DNA from: an uncultured Collinsella sp. | Lineage (GTDB): Bacteria > Actinomycetota > Coriobacteriia > Coriobacteriales > Coriobacteriaceae | NCBI GenBank assembly: GCA_902462065.1 | Contig: CABQAK010000003.1 | Span: 1 to 64,000 of the forward strand | DNA length: 64,000 bases | Direction: 5' to 3' | In this document: positions 11,245 through 20,598 of the stretch, piece by piece | How positions within the stretch are numbered: position 1 is the stretch's first letter | Layout: each line of letters starts with the position of its first letter | The notes under the pieces: model-generated | The model's database searches: none | What the model saw: the letters and a program-made list of their open reading frames with translations, nothing else | Told to the model about the DNA's origin: nothing | Translations under genes and position numbers: made by a program

Positions 11245-11258
11245 CGAACATCTGTGCG
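11245..11258 (+). promoter_or_regulatory. possible LexA/SOS box upstream of uvrA
   Basis: CGAACATCTGTGCG matches the Gram-positive SOS consensus CGAACRNRYGTTYG at 12 of 14 positions and lies 62 bases before the uvrA start, just upstream of TAAACT (11271-11276), a possible -10. uvrA is a common LexA target. The site is suggested by sequence alone. Confidence 0.35.
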
Positions 11259-11319
11259 CGTCGAGTGCGCTAAACTCAACGGCAGTATGATTCGATGCAA
11301 TAGGAGGCAAGGAGCTTCC

Positions 11320-14199
11320 ATGTCTGATTCTTCTATCGTTATTCGCGGCGCTCGTGAGCACAACCTCCGTGATATCGATGTTTCCATTCCGCGTGACCAA
11401 CTCGTGGTCATTACCGGTCTTTCTGGCTCGGGCAAGAGTTCGCTGGCATTTGACACTATCTATGCCGAGGGCCAGCGTCGATACGTTGAGAGCCTTTCGA
11501 GCTATGCGCGCCAGTTCTTGGGCCAGATGGACAAACCCGACTTGGATTCAATCGACGGCCTTTCGCCGGCGGTGTCGATTGACCAAAAGACGACGTCTAA
11601 AAACCCTCGCTCGACGGTTGGCACCGTAACCGAGATTTATGACTATCTGCGCCTGCTGTTCGCCCGTGTGGGCACCCCGCACTGCCCCGAATGCGGCCGC
11701 GTCATTGAGCGTCAGACGACCGACCAGGTTGCCGACAAGGTCTTGGCGGCGGGGGAGGGCCGCCGCGCGTTTGTGCTGGCACCGGTGGTGCGCGGGCGAA
11801 AAGGCGAGTACACCAAACTGTTTGAGGACCTTCGCGCCGAGGGCTTTAGCCGCGTGCGTGTCGACGGTGAAGTGCGCTCGCTCGACGATCCGATCGATCT
11901 GGACAAGAAGTTCAAGCACGATATCGAGGTCGTGGTCGATCGCATCGTGATCCGTGAGAACTCTCTGGGCCGTATCGCCGAGTCTGTTGAGCAGGCGACC
12001 GCGCTGGCTCACGGCAATGTAAACGTGTACATGCTGCCCAATCGTGATGCTCCCGAGGGGACCGAGGGCGAGCTGCTGGAGTATTCGTTGGCCTTGGCGT
12101 GCCCGGAGCATGGTCACTCCATTGACGATCTTCAGCCGCGTGATTTTTCGTTTAACGCTCCCTATGGCGCATGTCCTGAGTGCGACGGCCTGGGCTTTAA
12201 GAAAACCGTTGATGCCGAGGCGCTGATCGAGGACCCCTCGAAGTCCATTGCCGACGGAGTCTTTGGTAGCCTGTTCGGCAATTCGAACTACTATCCGCAG
12301 ATTTTTGCTGCGGTCTGCAAACACTTTAAGGTGAGCACCGATACGCCGTGGGAGGACTTGCCCCCTCGCGTGCGTCGTGCATTCTTGGATGGCCTGGGCG
12401 ATACGAAGATCTCGGTCGACTACCAAAAGCTCGACGGACGTCGCAGCCAGTGGGATACCAAGTTTTCGGGCGTTCGCAACATTCTGTACGAACGCTATAC
12501 CGAGACGACGAACGAGAACACCAAGGCGCGCTTGGAGAAGTACATTCGCGAGGAACCGTGCTCGAGCTGCCACGGCGCTCGTTTGCGCCCTGAGATGCTC
12601 GCCGTCACCGTGGGCGGCAAGTCCATTTACGAGGTTTGTTGCCTGTCGTGCCGTGAGTCGCTCGAGTTTTTTGAGGGCCTGGAGCTCACCGAGCGCCAAC
12701 AGTTTATCGGCGGGCGCATCGTCAAGGAAATCCTGGAGCGCTTGCGTTTTCTGGTCGATGTTGGACTCGACTATCTGACGCTCGATCGTGCCTCGGCGAC
12801 GCTTTCTGGTGGCGAGGCGCAGCGTATTCGCCTGGCAACGCAGATCGGCGCGGGTCTCATGGGCGTGCTCTATATTCTGGATGAGCCCTCGATCGGTCTT
12901 CATCAGCGTGACAACGAGCGCCTGATCAAGACGCTCGAGCGCCTGCGCGATATCGGCAATACCGTTATCGTCGTCGAACACGACGAGGATACAATCCGTG
13001 CCGCCGACTACGTGATCGACATGGGGCCCGGCGCCGGCGTCAACGGCGGACACGTAGTCGCGGCGGGAACGCCTGCCGATATCATGGCTTGTCCTGAGTC
13101 GATGACGGGCGCTTATCTGACCGGCAAACGAATGATCCGGGTGCCTGATGAACGGCGCAAGCCCGGTCGTGGCTGCCTTAAAATTACGGGCGCTCGAGCC
13201 AACAACCTCAAAAACGTTACCGCCAAGATCGAGTTTGGTACGCTTACGGTTGTTACCGGCGTGTCGGGATCGGGCAAGAGCTCCCTGGTTACCGATACCA
13301 TTGCGCCTGCCCTTACGAATGCCATTCACCGTTCGACGCGCCCTGTGGGTCCGTATAAGAAAATCGAGGGCATTGAGTGTATCGATAAGGTTATCGATAT
13401 CGACCAGTCGCCGATTGGCCGTACGCCGCGTTCCAACCCTGCTACCTATATCGGCCTGTGGGATGATCTTCGCGCGCTGTTTGCGAGTACGCCGGAGTCG
13501 AAGGCGCGCGGCTACTCGCCGGGTCGTTTCTCCTTTAATGTGAGTGGCGGGCGCTGTGAGGCGTGCAAGGGCGACGGACAGATCAAGATCGAGATGCACT
13601 TCCTTCCCGATATCTACGTTCCCTGCGAAGTTTGCGGCGGTAAACGCTACAACCGCGAGACACTCGAGGTCACTTACCGTGGCAAGACCATCTCGGACGT
13701 ACTTGACATGAGCGTGGCCGAGGCACTAGCTTTCTTTGGGAATATCCCGCAGATTAAGCGCAAGCTTCAGACGCTGTACGATGTAGGCTTGGGCTACGTG
13801 AGCCTGGGCCAGCCCGCCACGACGCTTTCGGGCGGCGAGGCGCAGCGTGTGAAACTCGCCAAGGAGCTTCATCGACGCCAGACGGGCAAGACGTTCTATA
13901 TTTTGGACGAGCCGACGACCGGCCTTCATTTTGAGGACGTCCGCCAGCTGCTCGATGTGCTGCAGCGCTTGGTCGATGCGGGCAACACGGTGCTGGTGAT
14001 TGAACACAACCTTGATGTCATCAAGGTTGCCGACCGCCTGATCGATATGGGTCCCGAGGGCGGTAACGGCGGCGGAACCGTCGTGGTTTCGGGCACACCG
14101 GAGCAGGTTGCGGACTGTCCGCAGAGTTATACGGGCAAGTTTTTGGCGCCGTTGCTCAGGCGCGACCGGGAGCGTCAGGCTCAACTTGATGCTCAATAA
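11320..14199 (+). CDS. uvrA: excinuclease ABC subunit A
   Basis: Damage-recognition ATPase of nucleotide excision repair, with two ABC modules in one chain. The first Walker A is GLSGSGKS (residues 33-40) and the second is GVSGSGKSS; both signature motifs LSGGEAQR and both Walker B regions ([26 protein letters not shown]) are intact. A zinc module is visible in the first half (CPEHG with CPECDGLG) and the second has CEACKGDG with CEVCGGKRY. At 959 residues it is a normal-length UvrA. The start is decided by GGAG at 11311-11314; three upstream in-frame starts lack a site. Its upstream region may carry an SOS box. Confidence 0.97.
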   Translation: MSDSSIVIRGAREHNLRDIDVSIPRDQLVVITGLSGSGKSSLAFDTIYAEGQRRYVESLSSYARQFLGQMDKPDLDSIDGLSPAVSIDQKTTSKNPRSTVGTVTEIYDYLRLLFARVGTPHCPECGRVIERQTTDQVADKVLAAGEGRRAFVLAPVVRGRKGEYTKLFEDLRAEGFSRVRVDGEVRSLDDPIDLDKKFKHDIEVVVDRIVIRENSLGRIAESVEQATALAHGNVNVYMLPNRDAPEGTEGELLEYSLALACPEHGHSIDDLQPRDFSFNAPYGACPECDGLGFKKTVDAEALIEDPSKSIADGVFGSLFGNSNYYPQIFAAVCKHFKVSTDTPWEDLPPRVRRAFLDGLGDTKISVDYQKLDGRRSQWDTKFSGVRNILYERYTETTNENTKARLEKYIREEPCSSCHGARLRPEMLAVTVGGKSIYEVCCLSCRESLEFFEGLELTERQQFIGGRIVKEILERLRFLVDVGLDYLTLDRASATLSGGEAQRIRLATQIGAGLMGVLYILDEPSIGLHQRDNERLIKTLERLRDIGNTVIVVEHDEDTIRAADYVIDMGPGAGVNGGHVVAAGTPADIMACPESMTGAYLTGKRMIRVPDERRKPGRGCLKITGARANNLKNVTAKIEFGTLTVVTGVSGSGKSSLVTDTIAPALTNAIHRSTRPVGPYKKIEGIECIDKVIDIDQSPIGRTPRSNPATYIGLWDDLRALFASTPESKARGYSPGRFSFNVSGGRCEACKGDGQIKIEMHFLPDIYVPCEVCGGKRYNRETLEVTYRGKTISDVLDMSVAEALAFFGNIPQIKRKLQTLYDVGLGYVSLGQPATTLSGGEAQRVKLAKELHRRQTGKTFYILDEPTTGLHFEDVRQLLDVLQRLVDAGNTVLVIEHNLDVIKVADRLIDMGPEGGNGGGTVVVSGTPEQVADCPQSYTGKFLAPLLRRDRERQAQLDAQ

Positions 14200-14331
14200 A
14201 TAGGCGATTCAGTTTATGGGCGCCATCGACTCCTTGTGATTCGATGGCGCTTGCTGTGTCGAAGTGACGTATGCAGCCGAATTGGACATATACTTAATCC
14301 TCGCGTCCGAATGCGAGGGAAAGGATATGTC

Positions 14332-14832
14332 ATGGCAAAGGCTGTAAAGACGCCAAAAACCAATGCGATGCGCGAGCTGGAAAGCGCCGGCATTTCCTAT
14401 GTTCTACATACGTACGAAGACGATGGTGATGAGTCGGTGGGCCTGGGGGTCGCGATTTCGGAGCAGCTTGGCGAGGAGCCCGGTCAAGGATTTAAGACTT
14501 TGGTCTGCGTGACACCGTCCAACGACTATGTCGTGTGCTGTATCCCTGTTGCCGACGAGCTCGATCTAAAGTCCGCCGCGCGTGCCGCGGGGGAGAAGTC
14601 CTTGGCCATGATGCATGTGAAGGATTTGCTTGCGGCGACTGGCTACGTTCGCGGCGGCTGCAGCCCGGTCGGTATGAAAAAACGCTACCGGACGCTCATT
14701 GATGAGACGTGTGTCCTTTGGGATACCATTTTTATTTCGGGAGGCAAGCGTGGTTATCAGCTCGAGCTTGCACCCGATGATTTAATTGCATTTTGCGGGG
14801 CGACGGTTGCCGCGATTACGAGAGAGGACTGA
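14332..14832 (+). CDS. ybaK: Cys-tRNA(Pro)/Cys-tRNA(Cys) deacylase, YbaK/EbsC family
   Basis: A trans-editing enzyme that hydrolyses mischarged Cys-tRNA(Pro). The 166-residue protein has the YbaK/ProX core, including SLAMMHVKDLLAATGYVRGG and CSPVGMKK, the family signature that contains the active-site lysine region. The ATG at 14332 lies downstream of AAAGGA; the upstream open frame is untranslated-looking. It is 3 bases from murJ, so the two are probably one transcript. A hairpin-forming stretch (about 14222-14250) in the preceding gap could end the uvrA transcript. Confidence 0.88.
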   Translation: MAKAVKTPKTNAMRELESAGISYVLHTYEDDGDESVGLGVAISEQLGEEPGQGFKTLVCVTPSNDYVVCCIPVADELDLKSAARAAGEKSLAMMHVKDLLAATGYVRGGCSPVGMKKRYRTLIDETCVLWDTIFISGGKRGYQLELAPDDLIAFCGATVAAITRED

Positions 14833-14835
14833 GCG

Positions 14836-16518
14836 ATGCCGCAGGAAGAATTGAAGCGCGGAGCTCATTTTGCAAAAGAATCTGCGCCTCAGACACCCTC
14901 ATCCGAAGCTTCTTCGTCGCGAGATGACACTGACGACATGGGTTCGTCGGACTACTCCACGGTTGGTCGTTCCGCCGGGCTTATGACCATCCTGACTATC
15001 GTGTCTCGCGTCACCGGTTTTATCCGCACGTGGGCAATGGCGGCCGCTATCGGCATGTCGCTGCTCTCGTCCTCCTATCAGGTCGCCAACAACCTGCCCA
15101 ATATGCTCTACGAACTCGTGATGGGTGGCATGCTCGTGACGGCGTTTTTGCCCGTGTACATGGGCGTGAGGCGTGAGCAGGGTCGCGAGGCCTCGAACGA
15201 GTACGTGGGCAACCTGCTCGGCATTCTGCTTTTGGTGCTGGGTGGCATTTCGTTGCTGGGGACCGTGTTCGCCCCGGGCTTTATCTGGACGCAATCGTTC
15301 CTTTCGGGTGACGGCGGCAGCATGGATACCGCTGCGTTCATGTTCCGTTTCTTTGCCATCCAGATTCTGTTTTATGGTTTGGGTTCGGTGTTCTCGGGCG
15401 TTCTCAACGCACACCGCGACTACTTCTGGTCGACGTTTGCCCCGGTCCTCAACAATGTGATCGTCATTGCGAGCTTTATGGGTTTTGCGCCCGTGTCCGC
15501 ACAGTTTGGCGACCGTGCCGGCATCATCTTGATTGCGGCCGGTACGACCCTCGGTGTCTTTGTTCAGATGGCATGTCAGATCCCCGCGCTTGGCAAGCAC
15601 GGCGTGCATCCCCATATCCATATCGACTTTAAGGACCCCGCGCTGCGCCAGACGATTGCGCTCGGTGTCCCGACGCTGCTCGCCACGGTGTGCATGTTTG
15701 TCTCGACTTCTATCACCAACGCTGCCGCGCTGGTGGTCCAGCCCGAGACTGGCCCTTCCGTCATCGCCTATGCGCGCCTGTGGTACACGCTGCCCTACGC
15801 GCTGATTGCCGCCTCGCTTTCGACGGCGCTCTATACCGAGCTCTCTCACGACGCACAGGAGAAGGATTACGACAGCGTTCGCACGGGCATTTCGCGTGGC
15901 GTCGCCCAGATGCTCTTCTTCCTGATTCCGTTCGCGCTGTACCTGATTGTCTTCGCGCGTCCGCTCAACATGATTTACTGTGCCGGCAAGTTCGATGAAT
16001 CCGGCGTGGCGCTGGTGTCCGAGTTCCTTGTCTACCTGGCGTTCTCGCTGCCGCTCTACGGTGTGGTCGTGTTGATGCAGAAGAGCTTCTCTGCCTTGCT
16101 CGACATGAAGCCCTATAGCCGCTATTGCCTGTATTCCGCCATCGGCCAGGCCGGCTCGGTTCTGCTGCTTGGCGTTGTGCTGGGCTTCGGTATGCCGGCA
16201 ATCGCGCTTTCGTATGTCGTCGACTACGTGATCTTGGTCGGCTGTTCGCTGTGGTGGCTGCGTCGTCGCCTGCGTGGCCTTCAGGTCAAATCTATCCTGC
16301 ATGGCGGTTTCTTTGGCCTTTTGCTCGGTGGCCTGGGTGCTGCCGCAGGCGCCGGCGTCATGTGGGCGCTTGAACACTTTGTCGGGGCACTTGGCGGCTC
16401 GATTCTGATTACTCTTGGCTACGTTTGCGTTGCGGGTGTCGTCTCGCTTGTTGTTACCTTTGGCCTTGCCGTCGTCCTTAAGATGCCCGAGGTCTCGGCG
16501 CTGCTTCGTCGCAAGTAG
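14836..16518 (+). CDS. murJ: lipid II flippase MurJ
   Basis: A MOP-superfamily flippase that moves lipid II to the outer face of the cytoplasmic membrane. After a hydrophilic N-terminal tail of about 45 residues (longer than in E. coli) come about 14 hydrophobic helices. Conserved MurJ elements include the first-helix region SRVTGFIRTWAMAAAIG and NNLPNMLYELVMGGMLV. GAGAGGA upstream fits the ATG. The 560-residue length is normal for actinobacterial homologues without a C-terminal pseudokinase domain. uvrC follows immediately. Confidence 0.9.
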   Translation: MPQEELKRGAHFAKESAPQTPSSEASSSRDDTDDMGSSDYSTVGRSAGLMTILTIVSRVTGFIRTWAMAAAIGMSLLSSSYQVANNLPNMLYELVMGGMLVTAFLPVYMGVRREQGREASNEYVGNLLGILLLVLGGISLLGTVFAPGFIWTQSFLSGDGGSMDTAAFMFRFFAIQILFYGLGSVFSGVLNAHRDYFWSTFAPVLNNVIVIASFMGFAPVSAQFGDRAGIILIAAGTTLGVFVQMACQIPALGKHGVHPHIHIDFKDPALRQTIALGVPTLLATVCMFVSTSITNAAALVVQPETGPSVIAYARLWYTLPYALIAASLSTALYTELSHDAQEKDYDSVRTGISRGVAQMLFFLIPFALYLIVFARPLNMIYCAGKFDESGVALVSEFLVYLAFSLPLYGVVVLMQKSFSALLDMKPYSRYCLYSAIGQAGSVLLLGVVLGFGMPAIALSYVVDYVILVGCSLWWLRRRLRGLQVKSILHGGFFGLLLGGLGAAAGAGVMWALEHFVGALGGSILITLGYVCVAGVVSLVVTFGLAVVLKMPEVSALLRRK

Positions 16519-16524
16519 GTGCGC

Positions 16525-18465
16525 GTGGCCGGTCACGACAACATTCCAACGCTTGCCGAGCAGGTTTCGCGCGTTCCCACACAGCCCGGATGCTACCTTT
16601 GGAAGGATGCCAAGGGCGATGTCATCTACGTGGGCAAGGCGAAAAACCTGCGCGCCCGCATGCGTCAATACGTGACACTGCAGGATGAGCGCCAAAAGAT
16701 CCCGCTGATGATGCAGCTGGTGGCGAGCTTTGACTACATCGTTGTCGAAACCGAGCATGAGGCGTTGGTGCTCGAACGCAATTTGATTGGTCAGTACCAT
16801 CCGTACTTTAATGTGGACCTTAAGGACGACAAGAGCTATCCCTTTATCGCTATCACCAAGAGCGATCTGTTCCCAGCTATCAAATATACGCGTGAGCGCC
16901 ATAAGCCGGGAACGCGTTATTTTGGTCCCTATACAGACAGCCGCGCGGCGCGTGAGACCATTGATACGCTGCGCAAGGTGATTCCGATCTGCTCGGCTTC
17001 TTGTGCGGAGTGGCGTCGTTGTCGTCGTATCGTCGAGTCCCACAAGGGCGAGGAAGACATCGTCAATATGATTTGCGCGCAAAACGGGCGTCCCTGCTTT
17101 GACTACCATGTCGGGCGCGGGCCGGGTGCGTGTGTCGGCGCGATTTCCCCGGCAGACTATGCCAAGAACGTCAAGCGTGTCGAGCGCTTTTTGTCGGGCC
17201 ATCGCAAGGATGTCGTCGATGAGCTGACCTCCGAGATGACGGATGCCGCCGAGGCGCTCGACTTTGAGCGCGCTGCCCGCGTCAAACGTCGTTTGGAGGT
17301 CATCAGGGGTCTGGACGACCGTCAGCAAGTCGTTTTTCCCTCCAGTGTCGATATCGATGTCATCGGTTTCTATCGCGAGGAGACCATCTCCGCCGCTTGC
17401 GTCTTTGTCGTGCGTGAGGGTCGAACGGTTCGAACCTGCGAGTTTATTCTCGATAAGGGTTTGGATGTCGACGAAGAGGAACTTCAATCGGGCTTTCTTA
17501 AGCGCTATTACGACGAGACGGCTGATATTCCAGCTGAGATAAACCTCTCTGTCGAGCTTGAGGATGCGGAGACGCTGGGGGAGTGGCTTGCAGGCAAGCG
17601 TGAGCGTTCCTGCCATCTCCATAGGCCGCAGCGTGGCGAAAAGCACCGTCTGCTCGATATGGCATCCAAAAATGCGCGCCATGCCCTCATGCGCTACATG
17701 ATGCGAACGGGCTACGCTGACGACCGCACCAATCAAGCGATCCTGGAGCTCGAAAGTGCGTTGGCGCTGCCATCGCCGCCGTTGCGTATCGAGTGCTTCG
17801 ATATCTCTACACTGCATGGCACCTTTACCGTCGCCTCGATGGTGGTGTTTACCAACGGGCGCGCCGACAAGAGCCAGTACCGCCGTTTTAAAATTCAGGC
17901 CGAATTGGACGAGGCAAACGACTTCGTGTCGATGTCCGAGGTTTTGGGACGACGCTATGCTCCCGAGCGCATGGCCGACGAGCGCTTTGGCTCGCGCCCC
18001 GATTTGCTCGTTGTCGATGGCGGTAAGCCGCAATTGACCGCTGCGATCAAGCAACTTGAGGCTCTTGGGCTCGATATACCAGTTTGTGGCTTGGCGAAGG
18101 CCGACGAGGAAGTTTTTGTGCCTTGGGACGAGACTCCCGTCGTGCTGCCGACCGGGTCTGCTTCGCTCTATCTAATTAAACAGGTACGCGATGAGTCCCA
18201 CCGATTTGCCATCACGTTCCATCGCGAATTGCGCGACAAGGCCATGACGGTTTCGGTACTCGATGACGTTCCAGGCGTGGGACCCACCAGAAAACGTGCC
18301 CTTATGCGCCATTTTGGCTCGATGAAGCGTTTGCGCGCGGCGAGCGAGCAAGAGATCGCGGAAGTTCGCGGCATACCGGCCGATGTTGCCAAGGCGGTCC
18401 ACGAGGCGCTCGTTGCATGGAATGCCGAGCGCGCCGAGGCGGCGGCTGGCCATTCCGATAACTAA
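16525..18465 (+). CDS. uvrC: excinuclease ABC subunit C
   Basis: The dual-incision nuclease of nucleotide excision repair. The N-terminal GIY-YIG domain has PGCYLWKDAKGDVIYVGKAKN; a UVR motif (EMTDAAEALDFERAARVKRR) follows; the RNase-H-like incision domain has IECFDIS and LLVVDGGKPQL; and a helix-hairpin-helix (DDVPGVGPTRKRALMRHFG) closes the protein. Two GTG codons are possible, 16519 and 16525. AAGTAGG at 16512-16518 is spaced 5 bases from the second, which is chosen (646 aa). It begins just after the murJ stop, so expression is probably linked to murJ. Confidence 0.95.
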   Translation: MAGHDNIPTLAEQVSRVPTQPGCYLWKDAKGDVIYVGKAKNLRARMRQYVTLQDERQKIPLMMQLVASFDYIVVETEHEALVLERNLIGQYHPYFNVDLKDDKSYPFIAITKSDLFPAIKYTRERHKPGTRYFGPYTDSRAARETIDTLRKVIPICSASCAEWRRCRRIVESHKGEEDIVNMICAQNGRPCFDYHVGRGPGACVGAISPADYAKNVKRVERFLSGHRKDVVDELTSEMTDAAEALDFERAARVKRRLEVIRGLDDRQQVVFPSSVDIDVIGFYREETISAACVFVVREGRTVRTCEFILDKGLDVDEEELQSGFLKRYYDETADIPAEINLSVELEDAETLGEWLAGKRERSCHLHRPQRGEKHRLLDMASKNARHALMRYMMRTGYADDRTNQAILELESALALPSPPLRIECFDISTLHGTFTVASMVVFTNGRADKSQYRRFKIQAELDEANDFVSMSEVLGRRYAPERMADERFGSRPDLLVVDGGKPQLTAAIKQLEALGLDIPVCGLAKADEEVFVPWDETPVVLPTGSASLYLIKQVRDESHRFAITFHRELRDKAMTVSVLDDVPGVGPTRKRALMRHFGSMKRLRAASEQEIAEVRGIPADVAKAVHEALVAWNAERAEAAAGHSDN

Positions 18466-18624
18466 ACACGAGCCTAAACAACTGATATACATGATTGCGC
18501 GATTTTCAACCATTTATTTCGCCATGATTGCCTGCTGGTTTCGGGTTTTATTAACGCTAAAACGTTTGACTAACCCAAGCGAAAACCCTGCTATCCTGCG
18601 GGTTGACGAAGACTGATATCTCAC

Positions 18625-18715
18625 CTCGCCGATACATACTGTCTGGCGAATCGTTTGTCAACGAATTCGGTGAACGGTAGTAAATACCGTTCAAGCGTAT
18701 GTATGTATCGGTCGC
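18625..18715 (+). promoter_or_regulatory. structured leader or operator upstream of the sialic-acid transporter operon
   Basis: The 364-base gap before the transporter holds a clear fold. CCGATACATAC (18629-18639) pairs perfectly with GTATGTATCGG (18701-18711). Enclosed are CGAAT-CGTT / AACG-a-ATTCG (18647-18669) and a perfect TGAACGGTA / TACCGTTCA (18671-18679, 18685-18693), together a three-way junction. The 23-base inner palindrome could instead be a repressor site on DNA. A further stem GGGGGC / GCTCCC occurs about 18778-18800. No known riboswitch class was recognised. TTGACT/TGCTAT (18566-18594) upstream is a weak promoter candidate. Confidence 0.55.
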
Positions 18716-18829
18716 CGAGCGCGGCACCTCAGTTGGGTACGTCGGTAGGTAAGGTATATATCGTCCGCAAGTTGCGCGGGGGCAAGTCTAGGTGCTCCCG
18801 AGTAAGATTCTCTATTGATAGGAGAAGAC

Positions 18830-20443
18830 ATGGCCATCATCAACAAGGGTATGTCCAGGCGTTCGTTCCTCGGCCTCACCGGCAGCGTCGCTGCTGTCGC
18901 AGGGCTTGGTCTCACCGGCTGCGGTGGCAGCTCTAGCGACGAGGGTTCCGCTTCCGGTTCCACCGATTCCGCCAACCGTGGCGGCGGCGTGATCACCGCT
19001 GGTTCCGCTTACGCTCCGTCCAGCTTCGATCCCGCCAGCACCGGCTCCGCTGTGGGCCTGGGTGCTAACTGGCACGTCGTCGAGGGCCTCTACGGCATCG
19101 ATTACCACGACTACAGCACCTTCAACGAGCTCGCCACCGACGATCCCAAGTCTGTGGACGACACTACCTTCGAGGTCACCATCCGCAAGGGCGCAAAGTT
19201 CTCCGATGGCACCGAGGTCACCGCTGACGACGTCGTTGCCTCCTACACCGCTTGCGCTGCTTCCGCTACCTATGCTCCGTTCTTCCAGCCCTTCGAGTCC
19301 ATCGAGGCCAAGGACGCCAGCACTGTAACGGTCAAGACCAAGGTCCCCAACTTCTCCCTGCTCAAGGATCGTCTGGCCATCATCCGTGTTACCCCGGCCA
19401 CCCAGGCCGAGGAGGATCGCGCCAAGCAGCCGATCGGTTCCGGCCCCTGGATGTACGACTCTATCTCCGATACCGAGATCACCCTGGTTCCCAACCCCGA
19501 GTACAACGGTGAGTATGCTGCCGAGGATAAGAAGATCCAGTACAGCATCCTGACCGACCCCACCGCTCGCGTTACCGCTCAGCAGGAGGGCTCCACGCTC
19601 GTTATGGAGCTCGTCACCGCTGACGCCGTCGACCAGCTCGAGAGCGCTGGCTGCAAGATCGATAACGTTCAGGGTTTCGGCACCCGCTTCATCATGTTCA
19701 ACGTCGCCAAGGAGCCTTGGAACAACGTCAAGGTCCGTCAGGCCGTCATGTACGCGCTCGACACCGAGAAGATGATCACCAACACCTTCGCCGGCCTTGC
19801 CACCGCTGCCAGCTGCTACCTGCCCAAGAGTTTCACCAACTATCATGAGGCTTCCACGGTGTACAAGACTGACGCCAAGAAGGCCAAGAAACTCATCGAA
19901 GAGTCTGGCATCACCCCGGGCGCCATCACCCTGCGCACTACCGACAACGAGCAGATCAAGGGCATGGCCGCTCAGGTCAAGAACGACCTCGACGCTCTCG
20001 GCTTCGATGTGACCATCCAGACCGATACCTCGCCGGCCACCTACGCTGCAATCGACGGCGGCGAGGCCTACGATATCCTTCTCGCTCCTGGCGATCCGTC
20101 CTGCTTCGGCGCCGACCCCGACCTGCTGCTCAACTGGTGGTATGGCGACAACGTCTGGATGCAGACCCGTTGCCCGTGGAAGGATTCCGCTGAGTGGGCG
20201 AAACTCCACGGTCTCATGGACGAGGCTCTTGCCGCCGAGGGCGACGAGCAGCAGAAGAAGTGGAACGAGTGCTTCGACATCATCGCCGACAACGCTGTTC
20301 TGTACCCCGTTGTCCACGTCAAGACCGTTTCCGCTTCCTGGGACGATCCGTCCACCGCGCCCAACGGCGAGGCCCTCGATGGCTTCAAGGGCATCGGCAC
20401 GACGAGCATGTCCTTCAGGGGCGTCGCGACCGTCAAGGCCTAA
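18830..20443 (+). CDS. ABC transporter solute-binding lipoprotein (SBP_bac_5), probable sialic-acid transporter
   Basis: An extracellular substrate-binding lipoprotein of the peptide/nickel family. The N-terminus MSRRSFLGLTGSVAAVAG leads to a lipobox ending in Cys31 (LTGC), with twin arginines suggestive of Tat export. The mature part is a type-II binding protein (FEVTIRKGAKFSDGTEVTADDV, GSGPWMYDS). GGAG 5 bases before the ATG at 18830 decides the start. The gene order binding protein, permease, fused permease-ATPase, ATPase, followed by nan genes, matches the SatABCD and SiaEFGI sialic-acid transporters. The substrate is therefore inferred from context and could be a peptide. Confidence 0.85.
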   Translation: MAIINKGMSRRSFLGLTGSVAAVAGLGLTGCGGSSSDEGSASGSTDSANRGGGVITAGSAYAPSSFDPASTGSAVGLGANWHVVEGLYGIDYHDYSTFNELATDDPKSVDDTTFEVTIRKGAKFSDGTEVTADDVVASYTACAASATYAPFFQPFESIEAKDASTVTVKTKVPNFSLLKDRLAIIRVTPATQAEEDRAKQPIGSGPWMYDSISDTEITLVPNPEYNGEYAAEDKKIQYSILTDPTARVTAQQEGSTLVMELVTADAVDQLESAGCKIDNVQGFGTRFIMFNVAKEPWNNVKVRQAVMYALDTEKMITNTFAGLATAASCYLPKSFTNYHEASTVYKTDAKKAKKLIEESGITPGAITLRTTDNEQIKGMAAQVKNDLDALGFDVTIQTDTSPATYAAIDGGEAYDILLAPGDPSCFGADPDLLLNWWYGDNVWMQTRCPWKDSAEWAKLHGLMDEALAAEGDEQQKKWNECFDIIADNAVLYPVVHVKTVSASWDDPSTAPNGEALDGFKGIGTTSMSFRGVATVKA

Positions 20444-20503
20444 GACTCGCTTGAGTCATGTGTGGGGCGTCGGTCGTAAGGCAACGTCCTCATAGTTGAA
20501 ACA

Positions 20504-20537
20504 AAGACCCGGGCGGCCTCGATGTCGCTCGGGTCTT
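20504..20537 (+). terminator. attenuating hairpin between binding protein and permease genes
   Basis: AAGACCCG (20504-20511) pairs with CGGGTCTT (20530-20537), with additional pairing inside. There is no strong T-run, so it more likely stabilises the binding-protein mRNA or attenuates than fully terminates. Such hairpins are usual where the binding protein is needed in excess. Confidence 0.5.
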
Positions 20538-20540
20538 GTA

Positions 20541-20558
20541 ATGAGTATCCATACTCAT
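20541..20558. repeat. perfect 18-bp palindrome before permease gene
   Basis: ATGAGTAT-CC-ATACTCAT is an exact inverted repeat located 40 bases before the permease start, directly after the attenuating hairpin. It could be an operator or a small RNA hairpin. Confidence 0.45.
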
Positions 20559-20598
20559 ATACCAGTTGGTCCTACCGACAAAAGAAAGGGGAGAGAAC

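Noticed and set aside
11548..13599. A 683-codon open frame on the minus strand
   Set aside because: It is antisense to uvrA, with no domain and no ribosome site; a shadow frame.
14899..18054. A 1051-codon open frame on the minus strand
   Set aside because: It is antisense to murJ and uvrC, whose motifs are unambiguous. Its composition (repeated His, Gln and Arg runs) is typical of a shadow frame in high-GC DNA, and it has no recognisable domain.
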